The position numbers were made by a program, and so were the translations under genes. This document shows, piece after piece, positions 14,442-21,953 of a stretch of DNA of 32,093 bases (within the stretch, counting starts at the first letter, position 1; every line of letters begins with the position of its first letter). The stretch comes from Streptomyces sp. SID11385. GTDB lineage: Bacteria > Actinomycetota > Actinomycetes > Streptomycetales > Streptomycetaceae. Location: NCBI RefSeq assembly GCF_010548245.1, contig NZ_JAAGLR010000491.1, forward strand, positions 1-32,093, given 5' to 3'. The notes below the pieces were generated by a model. The model made no database searches. It saw nothing but the letters and a program-made list of their open reading frames with translations, and was not told the DNA's origin.

Positions 14442-16066
14442 ACGACGGCTTCGACGCGATCGACGACCTCCTCGCCTCCGTCGGCCGGGAGCGCCCCCTC
14501 CCTCCTGCGGCCGAGCGCCGCCGCCTGCGCGAGGAACTCGCGCTCTCCCGCGCCCAGCTCGCCGCCGTGCTCGGTGTGAGCGCCTCGACGATCGCGGGCT
14601 GGGAACGCGGCAGCGACCCCTCCGGCGAAGTACGGGAGAAATACGCGTACTTCCTCGACAGCGCCCGCACCAAGCTCACCCCCGCCCCTCCCGCCGAGGG
14701 ACCGGCCGATACCGCAGCCCCCGCCGCTTCCGCGGCGAGCGCCCCCGTCCCGGAGGCCGAGGACGCAGGCGCGGACGAGGCGGATGACATGGGCGACACG
14801 GACGAGGCGGGCGACGCCGACGACGTGGACGTCCTCGCGGTCGCCGAACCTTGCGTCCTGTGCGGGGAGCCCGCCCGTCACAGGGTCGCGGGGTTCGCCC
14901 AGCACCTCGACCCCGCCGAGTGCCACCCCCTGCCCGTCCCCGAGACCCCGGCGCCCGAGCCCCCGCGTCCCTCGCCCCGCCCGGCACCCCCGCACACCCG
15001 GACCGCGCCTCCCCCGCCCCGCCAGGCCCGACGTGACACCCCCCGCACCGCCCGGCCTGACACACCCCGCACCGTACGGGTGGCGGCGGCCGGTCGCCGC
15101 GCGCGGACCGAGGACGAGCCCGGCTTCATCGCCGCCCGCGTCGCCGCGGCGGTCGCCGCGCACGACGGGGACATCGACGCCGCGACGGCCGCGCTCGTGA
15201 AACGAGCCATCCCGGACGCGATGGAACTCCTCGACCGCACCCGCCTGGGCGGCCGCTACGACGTCGTCGCACACCCCGCGATGCCGGACGTCCTCCACAA
15301 ACAATCCGCGCGCGGCCCCGACCAGATCTGGGAAGCCCGCCCGAAGTGGACCCGCCCCACCCTTCCCGAAGGGCGGCACGAGGTCACGGCGCTCGACATC
15401 AACGGCGCCTACCTCTCCGCCCTCAAGACCCACCTCCCGCTTGGCCAGCTCGAACACTCCACCGGCTTCGCGCACGACCGCCGCCGCGCCGGGGTCCACC
15501 TGATCACCCCGCCCGCCTGGCACCACGAGGCCGAGCTGCCCAACCCCCTCGGAGCGCGCGACGAGCCCGGCCCCCTGTGGGTGACCGAGCCGACCCTGCG
15601 CCTCCTCCAGCGCCTCGCGGGACCGAAGTACGGGCTGTGCGAGGCCCCCGAGATCCACGAGTCCTACACCTCCGGCTCCACGGAGAACCTCCTGGAGAAA
15701 TTCCGCACCGAGCTGAAGGACGCCCGCGACCGCGCCCTCGCCGAGGACGACGACGTGACGCTGGAGTACGTCAAGGCGATGTACTCGAAGTTCGTCTCGA
15801 CGATGGGCACGTCGAACTACAACCGCGAGCTGTACCGTCCGGACTGGATGCACCTCATCCGCGCCCAGGCGTTCTCGAACCTGTGGATGAAAGCCTTCAA
15901 GGCGTACGAGAACGGCGTGACCGTGGTCCGGGCGATGGGCACGGACGAACTCCACGTCATCGGTGACTGGCGCGCCGTCTTCCCCGAGGGCCGCGCGGTC
16001 ACCGAGGTCAAGGTCAAGGACGTCTACACCGTCGGCACCGACGAGCAGGAGGACCCCGATGCCTGA
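14438..16066 (+). CDS. Tap-like telomere-associated protein with family-B polymerase-like motifs
   Basis: The 542-residue product starts at a GTG within the GTGA overlap. Residues 5-75 closely resemble, from memory, the N-terminus of Streptomyces Tap: FDAIDDLLAS, then PLPPAAERRRLREELALS, and a helix-turn-helix ending ASTIAGWERG. A Pro/Ala/Asp-rich linker (80-215) holds a CVLC...H...CH cluster (C139, C142, H156, C162, H163) that could bind zinc. The rest, about 225-542, carries protein-primed family-B polymerase-like motifs: A (D320 in ALDINGAYLSAL), B-like (YSKFVSTMG at 449-457) and a degenerate C (GTDELHVIG at 501-509, where phi29 has DTDS). Tap binds the single-stranded telomere end and recruits terminal protein, and has been reported to have primase activity. 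Here the role is inferred by homology and gene order. The downstream gene overlaps by eight bases. Confidence 0.7.
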   Translation: MNDGFDAIDDLLASVGRERPLPPAAERRRLREELALSRAQLAAVLGVSASTIAGWERGSDPSGEVREKYAYFLDSARTKLTPAPPAEGPADTAAPAASAASAPVPEAEDAGADEADDMGDTDEAGDADDVDVLAVAEPCVLCGEPARHRVAGFAQHLDPAECHPLPVPETPAPEPPRPSPRPAPPHTRTAPPPPRQARRDTPRTARPDTPRTVRVAAAGRRARTEDEPGFIAARVAAAVAAHDGDIDAATAALVKRAIPDAMELLDRTRLGGRYDVVAHPAMPDVLHKQSARGPDQIWEARPKWTRPTLPEGRHEVTALDINGAYLSALKTHLPLGQLEHSTGFAHDRRRAGVHLITPPAWHHEAELPNPLGARDEPGPLWVTEPTLRLLQRLAGPKYGLCEAPEIHESYTSGSTENLLEKFRTELKDARDRALAEDDDVTLEYVKAMYSKFVSTMGTSNYNRELYRPDWMHLIRAQAFSNLWMKAFKAYENGVTVVRAMGTDELHVIGDWRAVFPEGRAVTEVKVKDVYTVGTDEQEDPDA

Positions 16067-16634
16067 GCGCACCATCGAGTTCGGCGTGTACGGCGCCCAG
16101 GGCGTCAAGGGGCACGAACTGGTCGCCCGCCGCCTGGACGGCCTCGCGGGTTTCATCGTCTCCCCCGTCACCACTCGCCGCGGCCTGCTCGCCCGGCTGC
16201 GCTACCTCACGAGCAGCCGCCGCCAGCTCACCGCCGCCCGCGAGGCGGGCCTCACCCTCAGCACCCGCACGATCAAGGCCCAGCTCGCCGGTACCCGCCG
16301 CCCCTCGGCCCGCACCCTCCGCCAGATCGAGACCGCCTACCGGACGGTCCGCCGCCGGAACGTCGCCCGCCACCTCCTGGCCCGCCTGAACCGGGAAGGC
16401 CGGGGCACCCGCGTCGAGTTCCACCCGGTCAACCAGTCCGCTGTGGACCGCCCCCGGCAGCGCGTCGTCGAATACCGCACGCTGAACGTCCGCAAATGGG
16501 ACCACATCATCGCCGCCTGGCAGGCCGGCGACGACACAGCCCTGGACAACACCTGGATCGACGAGGTCGTGATCGACCTCGGCTCCCAGTGGGGCCAGTA
16601 CGAGTACGTCACCAACATCGGCTTCGCGGCCTGA
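16059..16634 (+). CDS. Candidate terminal protein (Tpg-position, helix-turn-helix protein)
   Basis: The 191-residue product starts at the ATG at 16059, inside the end of the Tap-like gene, behind a strong AGGAGG site. Its size is close to that of Tpg (about 184 residues) and its gene follows the Tap-like gene, as tpg follows tap. The layout is also similar: a basic region with a helix-turn-helix (RYLTSSRRQLTAAREAG, then LSTRTIKAQLAG), RRPSARTLRQIETAY, a run of arginines (RTVRRRN), then a compact domain ending WIDEVVIDLGSQWG and YEYVTNIGF. In Tpg the protein primes DNA synthesis at the chromosome end and stays covalently bound. I cannot align the C-terminal half reliably to Tpg, so this is an inference from context, length and fold order. 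A regulator or plasmid DNA-binding protein is the alternative. Confidence 0.6.
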   Translation: MPERTIEFGVYGAQGVKGHELVARRLDGLAGFIVSPVTTRRGLLARLRYLTSSRRQLTAAREAGLTLSTRTIKAQLAGTRRPSARTLRQIETAYRTVRRRNVARHLLARLNREGRGTRVEFHPVNQSAVDRPRQRVVEYRTLNVRKWDHIIAAWQAGDDTALDNTWIDEVVIDLGSQWGQYEYVTNIGFAA

Positions 16635-16679
16635 ACCGACAGCCGCACCGCGGCCTCCGCCCGGCCGCCCTTGCCCGTA

Positions 16680-16721
16680 CCGCCGGACCGGCGCCGCTCA
16701 GTGGCGACGCCGGTCCGGCGG
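16680..16721. terminator. Strong bidirectional hairpin after the Tap-like operon
   Basis: CCGCCGGACCGGCG (16680-16693) pairs perfectly over 14 bases with CGCCGGTCCGGCGG (16708-16721), with a 14-base loop. It lies between the convergent stops at 16634 and 16750. Confidence 0.75.
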
Positions 16722-16749
16722 GCGTGGGGGCGGCAGGGGGTCCTGCGCC

Positions 16750-19347
16750 TCAGGCGGGAAGGGTCCACTGCTGCGCCGCGGTGGCGTTGCAGTCGAAGAT
16801 CTGGAGCTGGGTGCCGTCCTGGGCACTGGATTCGGGGATGTCCAGGCAGCGGCCGGACTGGGGATTCACGAGTGCCTTGGTGGAGGCGTTGTAGGTCCAC
16901 TTCTGGTCGCCGCCGCCGTCGCAGGTCCAGAGGGTCGCCAGGCTGTGGATGCCGGTGCCGTCGAGTTGCACGCATTTGCCGATGCCCCGCAGCGTGCCTT
17001 CGGGCGTCAGGGCGAACTCCTGCGCGGCGGAGCCGTTGCAGGACCACGACTGGACCCTCGTCCCGTCGGCCGTGGAACCGTGGTCGACGTCCACGCACTT
17101 CCCGGCGATGCCCGACCGTACCGGGCCGGTGGGCACCGGCGCAGGGCCCGGGGGCTTGGAGCCGCCGTTGCCGCCGTACGACGGGGGCGCGGAGGAGGCA
17201 GCGGTGGCCCAGCCGGTGTTCGCCGAGGTGCCGAGGTCGAGTGTGAGGGTGCCGCCGTCGGTGACGAACGACGGGGGCAGGTAGGCGTTGTTCCAGTTCG
17301 CGCCGTTGAGCGTGGCGCTCTGGACGTAGGGGGCGTCCGTCGCGGCCTTGGGGGCGTTGACGACCATCTTCTTGCCGTTGCCGAGCGTGACCGTGACGTT
17401 GGTGAACAGCGGGCTGCCGAGCGCCATGTCCGCCGTGCCCGGGGTCTGCGGGTACATGCCCATCGCCGACCAGACGTACCAGGCGCTCATGGTGCCCAGG
17501 TCGTCGTTGCCCACGCCCCAGTGGGCGGGGTCGTTGGGCCACAGCTCGTTCTGCACCTGGCGGACGACGCGCTGAGTCTTCCAGGGCTGCCCGATGTAGT
17601 CGTACTCCCAGGGGAGTTCGATGGAGGGCTCGTTGCGCAGGTCCGCGTGGGAGCCGCCGGCCCCGCGGATGTCGGACAGGACGCTGTCCAGGTACGCGGC
17701 CAGCTTCGCGTCGCCGCCCATGGCGGTGGCCAGCCCGCGGACGTTGTGCGGCACCGCGCCCGTGTACTGCCAGGACGTGCCCTCGACGAACTGGTCGCTG
17801 CTCGTGGGATCGAAACCGGTGCGCCAGGAGCCGTTCGCGAGCTTCGGCCGCATGAAACCGGTGCCGGGATCGAAGACATTGCGCCAGTCCTGCGCCCGGT
17901 TGGCGAACTGGTCCCGCGTGGTGGTGTCCCCGAGGGCGGCCGCGAACGCGGATGTCGCGAAGTCCTGGGCGCTGTACTCCAGCAGCGTCGCCACCGAACC
18001 GTAGAAGTCGCGGGGGTAGGTGCCGTCCGAGGGCAGGTACCCGTACTTCGTCTGGAGGTCCAGGCCCATCCTGATGGGGTTGGACGTGGTGCCCTGCGCG
18101 ACCATCGCCTTCTTCGCCGCCCCGGTGTCGAAGCTCCGCGCGCCGAAGGCGTAGTAGTCCGCGATGATTGCCGGGCCCGGATCGCCGTTCATCACCTGGG
18201 TCTCGGCCGAGTTCAGCGACCACTTGGGCAGGAAGCCGCCCTGCGCGTAGTCGTTCACCAGGGACTGCGCGCTGTCGCTCGCCTGCTGGGGCGCGACCAG
18301 CGCGTGGAGCTGCGCCTGGCTCCGGTAGATGTCCCAGCCGGAATAGGTGCCGTACTGGGCCTTCTGGCCGCCGCCGACGGTGTGGACCTTCCTGTCGAAG
18401 CCCACGTACTTCCCGTCGGTGTCGCTGAGCACGTTGGGGTGGAGCAGCGAGTGGTAGAGGGCCGTGTAGAAGACCTTCTGCTGGTCGCCGGTCCCTCCCG
18501 TGACGGCGACCTTGCCGAGGAGGTCGTTCCAGGAGGCGTGGGTGGCGTTCCGGGTGGCGTCGAAGTCCCAGCCCGGATTCTCGGCCGCCCGGTTGGCGCG
18601 GGCCCCGTCGACCGACACGTAGGACAGGCCGACCTTCGCCTGGACCACGCGGTTGCCCGTGGTGTCGAAGGTGACCGAACTCCCGCCGTCGAAGGTGCCG
18701 TTGCCGCTCATCGGCCGGTCGAAGACCATGTCGAAGTGGACGGTGTAGGTCGGGCTGGACGCGCAGAAGAAGCCGTTGGTGAGCGAGCCGCTGACCTCGG
18801 TGCTGCTCACGCGGTCGAAGTGGATGTCGCTGCCCTTGCCGGAGCCCGTCTTGAAGATCAGGTTGGCCTGGGCCGTCGCGGGGAACGTGAAGCGCGCCAT
18901 CCCGGAGCGCTGCGTGGCCGTCAGCTCGGTATTGACGCCGTTGTCGAGCTTGACGGCGTACGCGCCCGCGCTCGCGGACTCGTTGCCGTGCGAGAAACCG
19001 GCCGTCGCCTTGCCGTCGACGGCACCCGTGGTCGGCAGGACGGGGATGTCCCCGAGGGCACCGCAGCCCGGGCCGGAGAGGTGGTTGAGGCTGAAGCCTG
19101 TGACAACGTTGTCGGAGTAGGCGTAGAAGCCTCCCGGCGGGCGGGACGGGGTGTCGGGACTCCACTGCACCCTCCCGAACGGCGCGTCGGCGCCGGGGAA
19201 GGTGTTGCCCTCGTTCGAGGTGCCGAGGAGAGGGTTGACGAGCGAGGCGGGATCGGACAGGGGCGCCGCCGCGTGGGCGGCGGAGACCGGTGCGCTGAGC
19301 CCCAAGAGCATGAGGCAGAACGTGAGGGGGATGCGCCATCGTTTCAC
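16750..19347 (-). CDS. Secreted GH92 alpha-mannosidase with ricin-type lectin domain
   Basis: From the GTG at 19347 (behind CTGGAG) the precursor has 865 residues with a signal peptide (KRWRIPLTFCLMLLGLSAP, cleavage near AHAA). The GH92 module shows VNPLLGTSNEGNTFPGADAPFG at its start, in pieces PLLGT and GNTFPGA, then FSLNHLSGPGCGALGDIPVLP. Late markers are ELPWEYDYIGQPW and GNDDLGTMSAWYVWSAMG, in which the acids D615 and D616 serve as general-base residues in this calcium-dependent family. GH92 enzymes are exo-mannosidases acting on alpha-1,2/1,3/1,4/1,6 bonds. The last about 135 residues are a ricin-type beta-trefoil (CBM13) with three repeats ending QEF, QKW and QQW. A longer in-frame start exists but crosses the promoter. 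Paired divergently with a GH76 mannanase, it fits breakdown of fungal or yeast mannan. Confidence 0.93.
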   Translation of the reverse strand: MKRWRIPLTFCLMLLGLSAPVSAAHAAAPLSDPASLVNPLLGTSNEGNTFPGADAPFGRVQWSPDTPSRPPGGFYAYSDNVVTGFSLNHLSGPGCGALGDIPVLPTTGAVDGKATAGFSHGNESASAGAYAVKLDNGVNTELTATQRSGMARFTFPATAQANLIFKTGSGKGSDIHFDRVSSTEVSGSLTNGFFCASSPTYTVHFDMVFDRPMSGNGTFDGGSSVTFDTTGNRVVQAKVGLSYVSVDGARANRAAENPGWDFDATRNATHASWNDLLGKVAVTGGTGDQQKVFYTALYHSLLHPNVLSDTDGKYVGFDRKVHTVGGGQKAQYGTYSGWDIYRSQAQLHALVAPQQASDSAQSLVNDYAQGGFLPKWSLNSAETQVMNGDPGPAIIADYYAFGARSFDTGAAKKAMVAQGTTSNPIRMGLDLQTKYGYLPSDGTYPRDFYGSVATLLEYSAQDFATSAFAAALGDTTTRDQFANRAQDWRNVFDPGTGFMRPKLANGSWRTGFDPTSSDQFVEGTSWQYTGAVPHNVRGLATAMGGDAKLAAYLDSVLSDIRGAGGSHADLRNEPSIELPWEYDYIGQPWKTQRVVRQVQNELWPNDPAHWGVGNDDLGTMSAWYVWSAMGMYPQTPGTADMALGSPLFTNVTVTLGNGKKMVVNAPKAATDAPYVQSATLNGANWNNAYLPPSFVTDGGTLTLDLGTSANTGWATAASSAPPSYGGNGGSKPPGPAPVPTGPVRSGIAGKCVDVDHGSTADGTRVQSWSCNGSAAQEFALTPEGTLRGIGKCVQLDGTGIHSLATLWTCDGGGDQKWTYNASTKALVNPQSGRCLDIPESSAQDGTQLQIFDCNATAAQQWTLPA

Positions 19348-19494
19348 GGGTGCGGCTCCAGGGGTCACGAGGCAGGCGGCGTACGGCCACGGGCGGACGA
19401 ACGGTGGGCGGACACGGCAGGCGCGGAGCGCCCGATCCCCGCCCACGCGCACCCAACCGACGTACGAGAGGGGGGATTTCACGGAAGCAAGCAC

Positions 19495-19523
19495 ATAAGA
19501 CCGCCGTCGCGGGAGCGTGTCAA
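19495..19523 (-). promoter_or_regulatory. Promoter for the GH92 gene
   Basis: On the minus strand a perfect -35 box TTGACA (19523 to 19518) is followed after 17 bases by TCTTAT (19500 to 19495). Transcription would start near 19488 and give a leader of about 140 bases before the GTG at 19347. Confidence 0.65.
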
Positions 19524-19556
19524 CAAGCGCGACAGCGGCACGCACCGCTCGACTCA

Positions 19557-19599
19557 TTGACGTGCCCATGGCGCGCCGTTAATTTCAGAGAGCGCTCTC
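19557..19599 (+). promoter_or_regulatory. GH76 promoter with LacI-type operator on the transcription start
   Basis: TTGACG (19557-19562), 17 bases and TAATTT (19580-19585) form a good promoter with a start near 19592. The perfect palindrome GAGAGCGCTCTC (19588-19599) sits exactly there. This sequence has the GAGCGCTC core of known Streptomyces LacI-family sites (for example CebR), so sugar-responsive repression of the mannanase gene is likely. The regulator gene is not in the window. Confidence 0.75.
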
Positions 19600-19648
19600 C
19601 CGAAACGGTGGGGCGCCCTCCGCCGCGCCGGACACAAGGGGAGCCTCC

Positions 19649-21106
19649 GTGAAGAGATCCGCCAGATCCGTATCGGCCACCCTCAGCGGTGCCCTGACCT
19701 TGGTGAGTGCCCTGCTCCTCGGCACGCTCCCGGCGGCCACCGCCACCGCCGCGCCGGCGGCCGCCGTGTGCAACAAGTACTGCGACGCCCGCGACCCGTC
19801 ACTCAGCCCCCAGGACCGCGTCCCTGTCACCGCCTCGGTCTCCTCCCGCTCCATCGCCTTGCACTTCGACGACACCGACGCGATGGGCTGGGCCTCGCTC
19901 GACAACGGCGCGGCAGGCGACCGGGTGTGGCTGGACCGTTCCCTGGACGGCGGGCGCACGTGGGCCTCGGGCAGCCGCCTCGGCGACACCGAGGTGCCCT
20001 CCGGAGGACGAGGCTGGCGCACGCAGATGTACAACGTCGACGACTGGGGCGGCCAGGGCGTCGGCGCCCTGCGCGCCTGCGGGCAGGCCGCCGGCGGCGC
20101 CATCGCCTGCACGCCCTGGGCGCGCACCACCTGGAACGCGGGCAGCCGGAGCACGGCCGCCGCCACCGCGCTGATGATGTCGTACGACCGGAACACCAAG
20201 CTCTTCGGCGGCAACGGCTGGTGGACCGGCGCCAACGCGCTGACCGCGATCATCGACAACATCCGGATCAGCGGCATGGGCAGCTACACCTACGCCATCG
20301 CCGACACCTACGAGAAGAACATCAACGCGCAGGGCGGCCAGTTCCGCAACGAATACCTCGACGACACCGGTTGGTGGGGCCTGGCCTGGATCGCCGCCTA
20401 CGACCTGACGGGCGACAGCCGGTACCTGGACACCGCCCGGGCCGACGCGGACCACATGTTCGCCAACTGGAACACCACCTGCGGCGGCGGGGTCCGGTGG
20501 AGCACGAACGGCAACTACAAGAACGCCATCACCAACGAACTCTTCCTCCAGCTCACCTCCGCCCTGCACAACCGCATCCCGGGGGACACCGCCTACCTGG
20601 AGCGGGCGAAGAACGAGTGGAACTGGTTCCGCGGCAGCGGCATGATCAACGGCGACCGCATGATCAACGACGGCCTCGGCGACAACTGCGCCAACAACGG
20701 GCAGCCGACCTGGACCTACAACCAGGGCGTGATCCTCGGCGCGTTGACGGAGTACGCACAGGCGACCGGTGACACCGGGGCCCTGACGACGGCGCGCGGC
20801 CTGGCCGACGCGTCCACCGTCAAGCTCCAGACGAACGGGGTCCTGCGGGAGCCCGGCGAGGGCGACAGCTGCACGGGCGACGGCCCGAGCTTCAAGGGCG
20901 CCTACGTACGCGGCCTCGGCGTCCTCAACCGCCGGCTGTCCGACCATCCCTACGCCCCGGCCCTCACCCGCTGGGCGAACAGCGCCTACGACCACGACCG
21001 CAACCCGCTCGACCAGTACGGCCCCCACTGGAGCGGCGGCAACGGGACCACTGATTACGGCTGCCAGCAGAGCGCGCTCGACCTCCTCAACGCGGCCGGC
21101 GGCTGA
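19649..21106 (+). CDS. Secreted GH76 endo-alpha-1,6-mannanase
   Basis: The 485-residue precursor starts at a GTG behind AAGGGGAG and has a signal peptide (KRSARSVSATLSGALTLVSA then an Ala-rich stretch to about residue 35). The (alpha/alpha)6 GH76 domain occupies most of the rest. It shows WWTGANALTAIIDN, then the catalytic Asp pair D238-D239 in YLDDTGWWGLAW, NAITNELFLQLTSALHN, TWTYNQGVILGALTEYAQATGD, and a closing FKGAYVRGL and TDYGCQQSALDLLNA. About 130 residues precede the core, rich in aromatic and charged residues. GH76 enzymes cut the alpha-1,6-mannan backbone of fungal cell walls. With the divergent GH92 exo-mannosidase, which trims side chains, this makes a compact mannan-use locus. 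Expression is probably controlled by the operator at the transcription start. Confidence 0.93.
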   Translation: MKRSARSVSATLSGALTLVSALLLGTLPAATATAAPAAAVCNKYCDARDPSLSPQDRVPVTASVSSRSIALHFDDTDAMGWASLDNGAAGDRVWLDRSLDGGRTWASGSRLGDTEVPSGGRGWRTQMYNVDDWGGQGVGALRACGQAAGGAIACTPWARTTWNAGSRSTAAATALMMSYDRNTKLFGGNGWWTGANALTAIIDNIRISGMGSYTYAIADTYEKNINAQGGQFRNEYLDDTGWWGLAWIAAYDLTGDSRYLDTARADADHMFANWNTTCGGGVRWSTNGNYKNAITNELFLQLTSALHNRIPGDTAYLERAKNEWNWFRGSGMINGDRMINDGLGDNCANNGQPTWTYNQGVILGALTEYAQATGDTGALTTARGLADASTVKLQTNGVLREPGEGDSCTGDGPSFKGAYVRGLGVLNRRLSDHPYAPALTRWANSAYDHDRNPLDQYGPHWSGGNGTTDYGCQQSALDLLNAAGG

Positions 21107-21203
21107 GGGGGAGGGGGCTGAAGGCCGGAGGTTGAGGGGCCCCAGGAGGCGGCAAGGGAGCGGGAGGCGGCGGGGGAGCGGGGCCTCCGCCGCCGGAACG
21201 GCT

Positions 21204-21220
21204 GTACCGGCATCCGGTAC
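21204..21220. terminator. Possible GH76 terminator hairpin
   Basis: GTACCGG (21204-21210) pairs with CCGGTAC (21214-21220) around a CAT loop, about 100 bases after the GH76 stop. The stem is short and no T-run follows. Confidence 0.4.
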
Positions 21221-21271
21221 CGTGCCCGCGCGCCCGCCCCCGCCGCCACTCGACGGCCCCGCCCCCGCTTC

Positions 21272-21361
21272 GTCGAGTCCGGCCCGTAAGTCGAGTCCGG
21301 CCCGTAGTCGAGTCCGGTCCATAGTCGAGTCCGGTCCGTAAGTCGAGTCCGGTCCGTAAAA
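21272..21361. repeat. Five-copy 17-18 base tandem repeat
   Basis: Five adjacent units of the form GTCGAGTCCGGYCCRTA(A) begin at 21272, 21290, 21307, 21324 and 21342. The first two carry GGCCCG. The last three carry GGTCC, and the third reads ATA instead of GTA. The array ends directly at the terminator of the minus-strand gene. It is noncoding and probably arose by slippage; copy number may vary between strains. Confidence 0.9.
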
Positions 21362-21389
21362 GGCCCGCCCGCGCTCACGCGGGCGGGCC
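21356..21389 (-). terminator. Rho-independent terminator of the winged-helix gene
   Basis: GGCCCGCCCGCG (21362-21373) pairs perfectly with CGCGGGCGGGCC (21378-21389) around CTCA. On the minus strand the stem is followed by TTTT, giving a classical terminator seven bases after the stop of the gene at 21396. Confidence 0.85.
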
Positions 21390-21395
21390 GCGGGG

Positions 21396-21953
21396 TCAGG
21401 CGGTGCCGGTCTCCGCGGCGTGCGGGGCGTTCTCGCGCAGGGTGTACATCACCGCGCGCTGCTGCTTGTGACGGCGGATGCGGCCCTTGGCGACCAGGGA
21501 CTCCAGCGTGTTGCGTACGACCTGCGGGGTGGGCTCCCGGTCCGGGTGCTTCACCAGCAACTCGTCGCGCAGCTCCTTGGCCGGCTGGGGCTCGTCGTGC
21601 CCGGCGAGCAGTTCCATCAGCAGGTCTCCGAGGAGGGGCCGCTGCGACTTCCCCTTCGCGGCGGATTTCGGGGCGCCGGTGCGCGAGGAGCGGGCCGGCG
21701 CGGACTTCCCGCGGGACCGCGTCCGGGTCGCGACCGGCGGCTCGCCCTGTGCCTGTTCGGGCAGCGGGGAGTCGTCCGCGTCGTCCTCGAAGCGGTCGGC
21801 GAGGGCCAGGATGTCGACGAGCAGGGCCTCTTCCTGCTGGAGCAGTTTCAACCGCTCGGCGAGCTCTTCCTGCCTGCGGCGGTTCTCCTCCAGATCCGAC
21901 GCGGCCTGCACGACGTACCGCGAGCGGAGTGTGGCGGCTGATTGGCTGGTCAC
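21396..21953 (-). CDS. Coiled-coil plus winged-helix regulatory protein (function unknown)
   Basis: The 185-residue product starts at a GTG behind TAGGGAGT. Residues about 10-55 are a charged amphipathic helix likely to form a coiled coil (AASDLEENRRRQEELAERLK, LLQQEEALLVDILALADRF). A basic, Pro/Ser/Thr-rich linker follows (about 70-105: TRTRSRGKSAPARSSRTGAP). The C-terminal part (about 106-175) reads like a winged helix-turn-helix (LLGDLLMELLAGHDEPQPAKELRDELL in parts, then TPQVVRNTLESLVAKGRIRRHK and AVMYTL). The shape suggests a dimeric DNA-binding protein. I do not recognise a named family, though similar proteins seem common in Streptomyces. It is transcribed alone with its own strong terminator. 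Confidence 0.75.
   Translation of the reverse strand: MTSQSAATLRSRYVVQAASDLEENRRRQEELAERLKLLQQEEALLVDILALADRFEDDADDSPLPEQAQGEPPVATRTRSRGKSAPARSSRTGAPKSAAKGKSQRPLLGDLLMELLAGHDEPQPAKELRDELLVKHPDREPTPQVVRNTLESLVAKGRIRRHKQQRAVMYTLRENAPHAAETGTA

Noticed and set aside
14184-16634. The Tap-like module as part of an integrated plasmid or phage
   Set aside because: No integrase, transfer, replication-initiator or attachment-site duplication was found next to it, so boundaries of an element cannot be supported within this window.
19348-19569. N-terminal extension of the GH92 gene to an upstream start
   Set aside because: The extension crosses the promoter region and would bury the signal peptide. The GTG at 19347 has a ribosome site and starts directly with a signal peptide.
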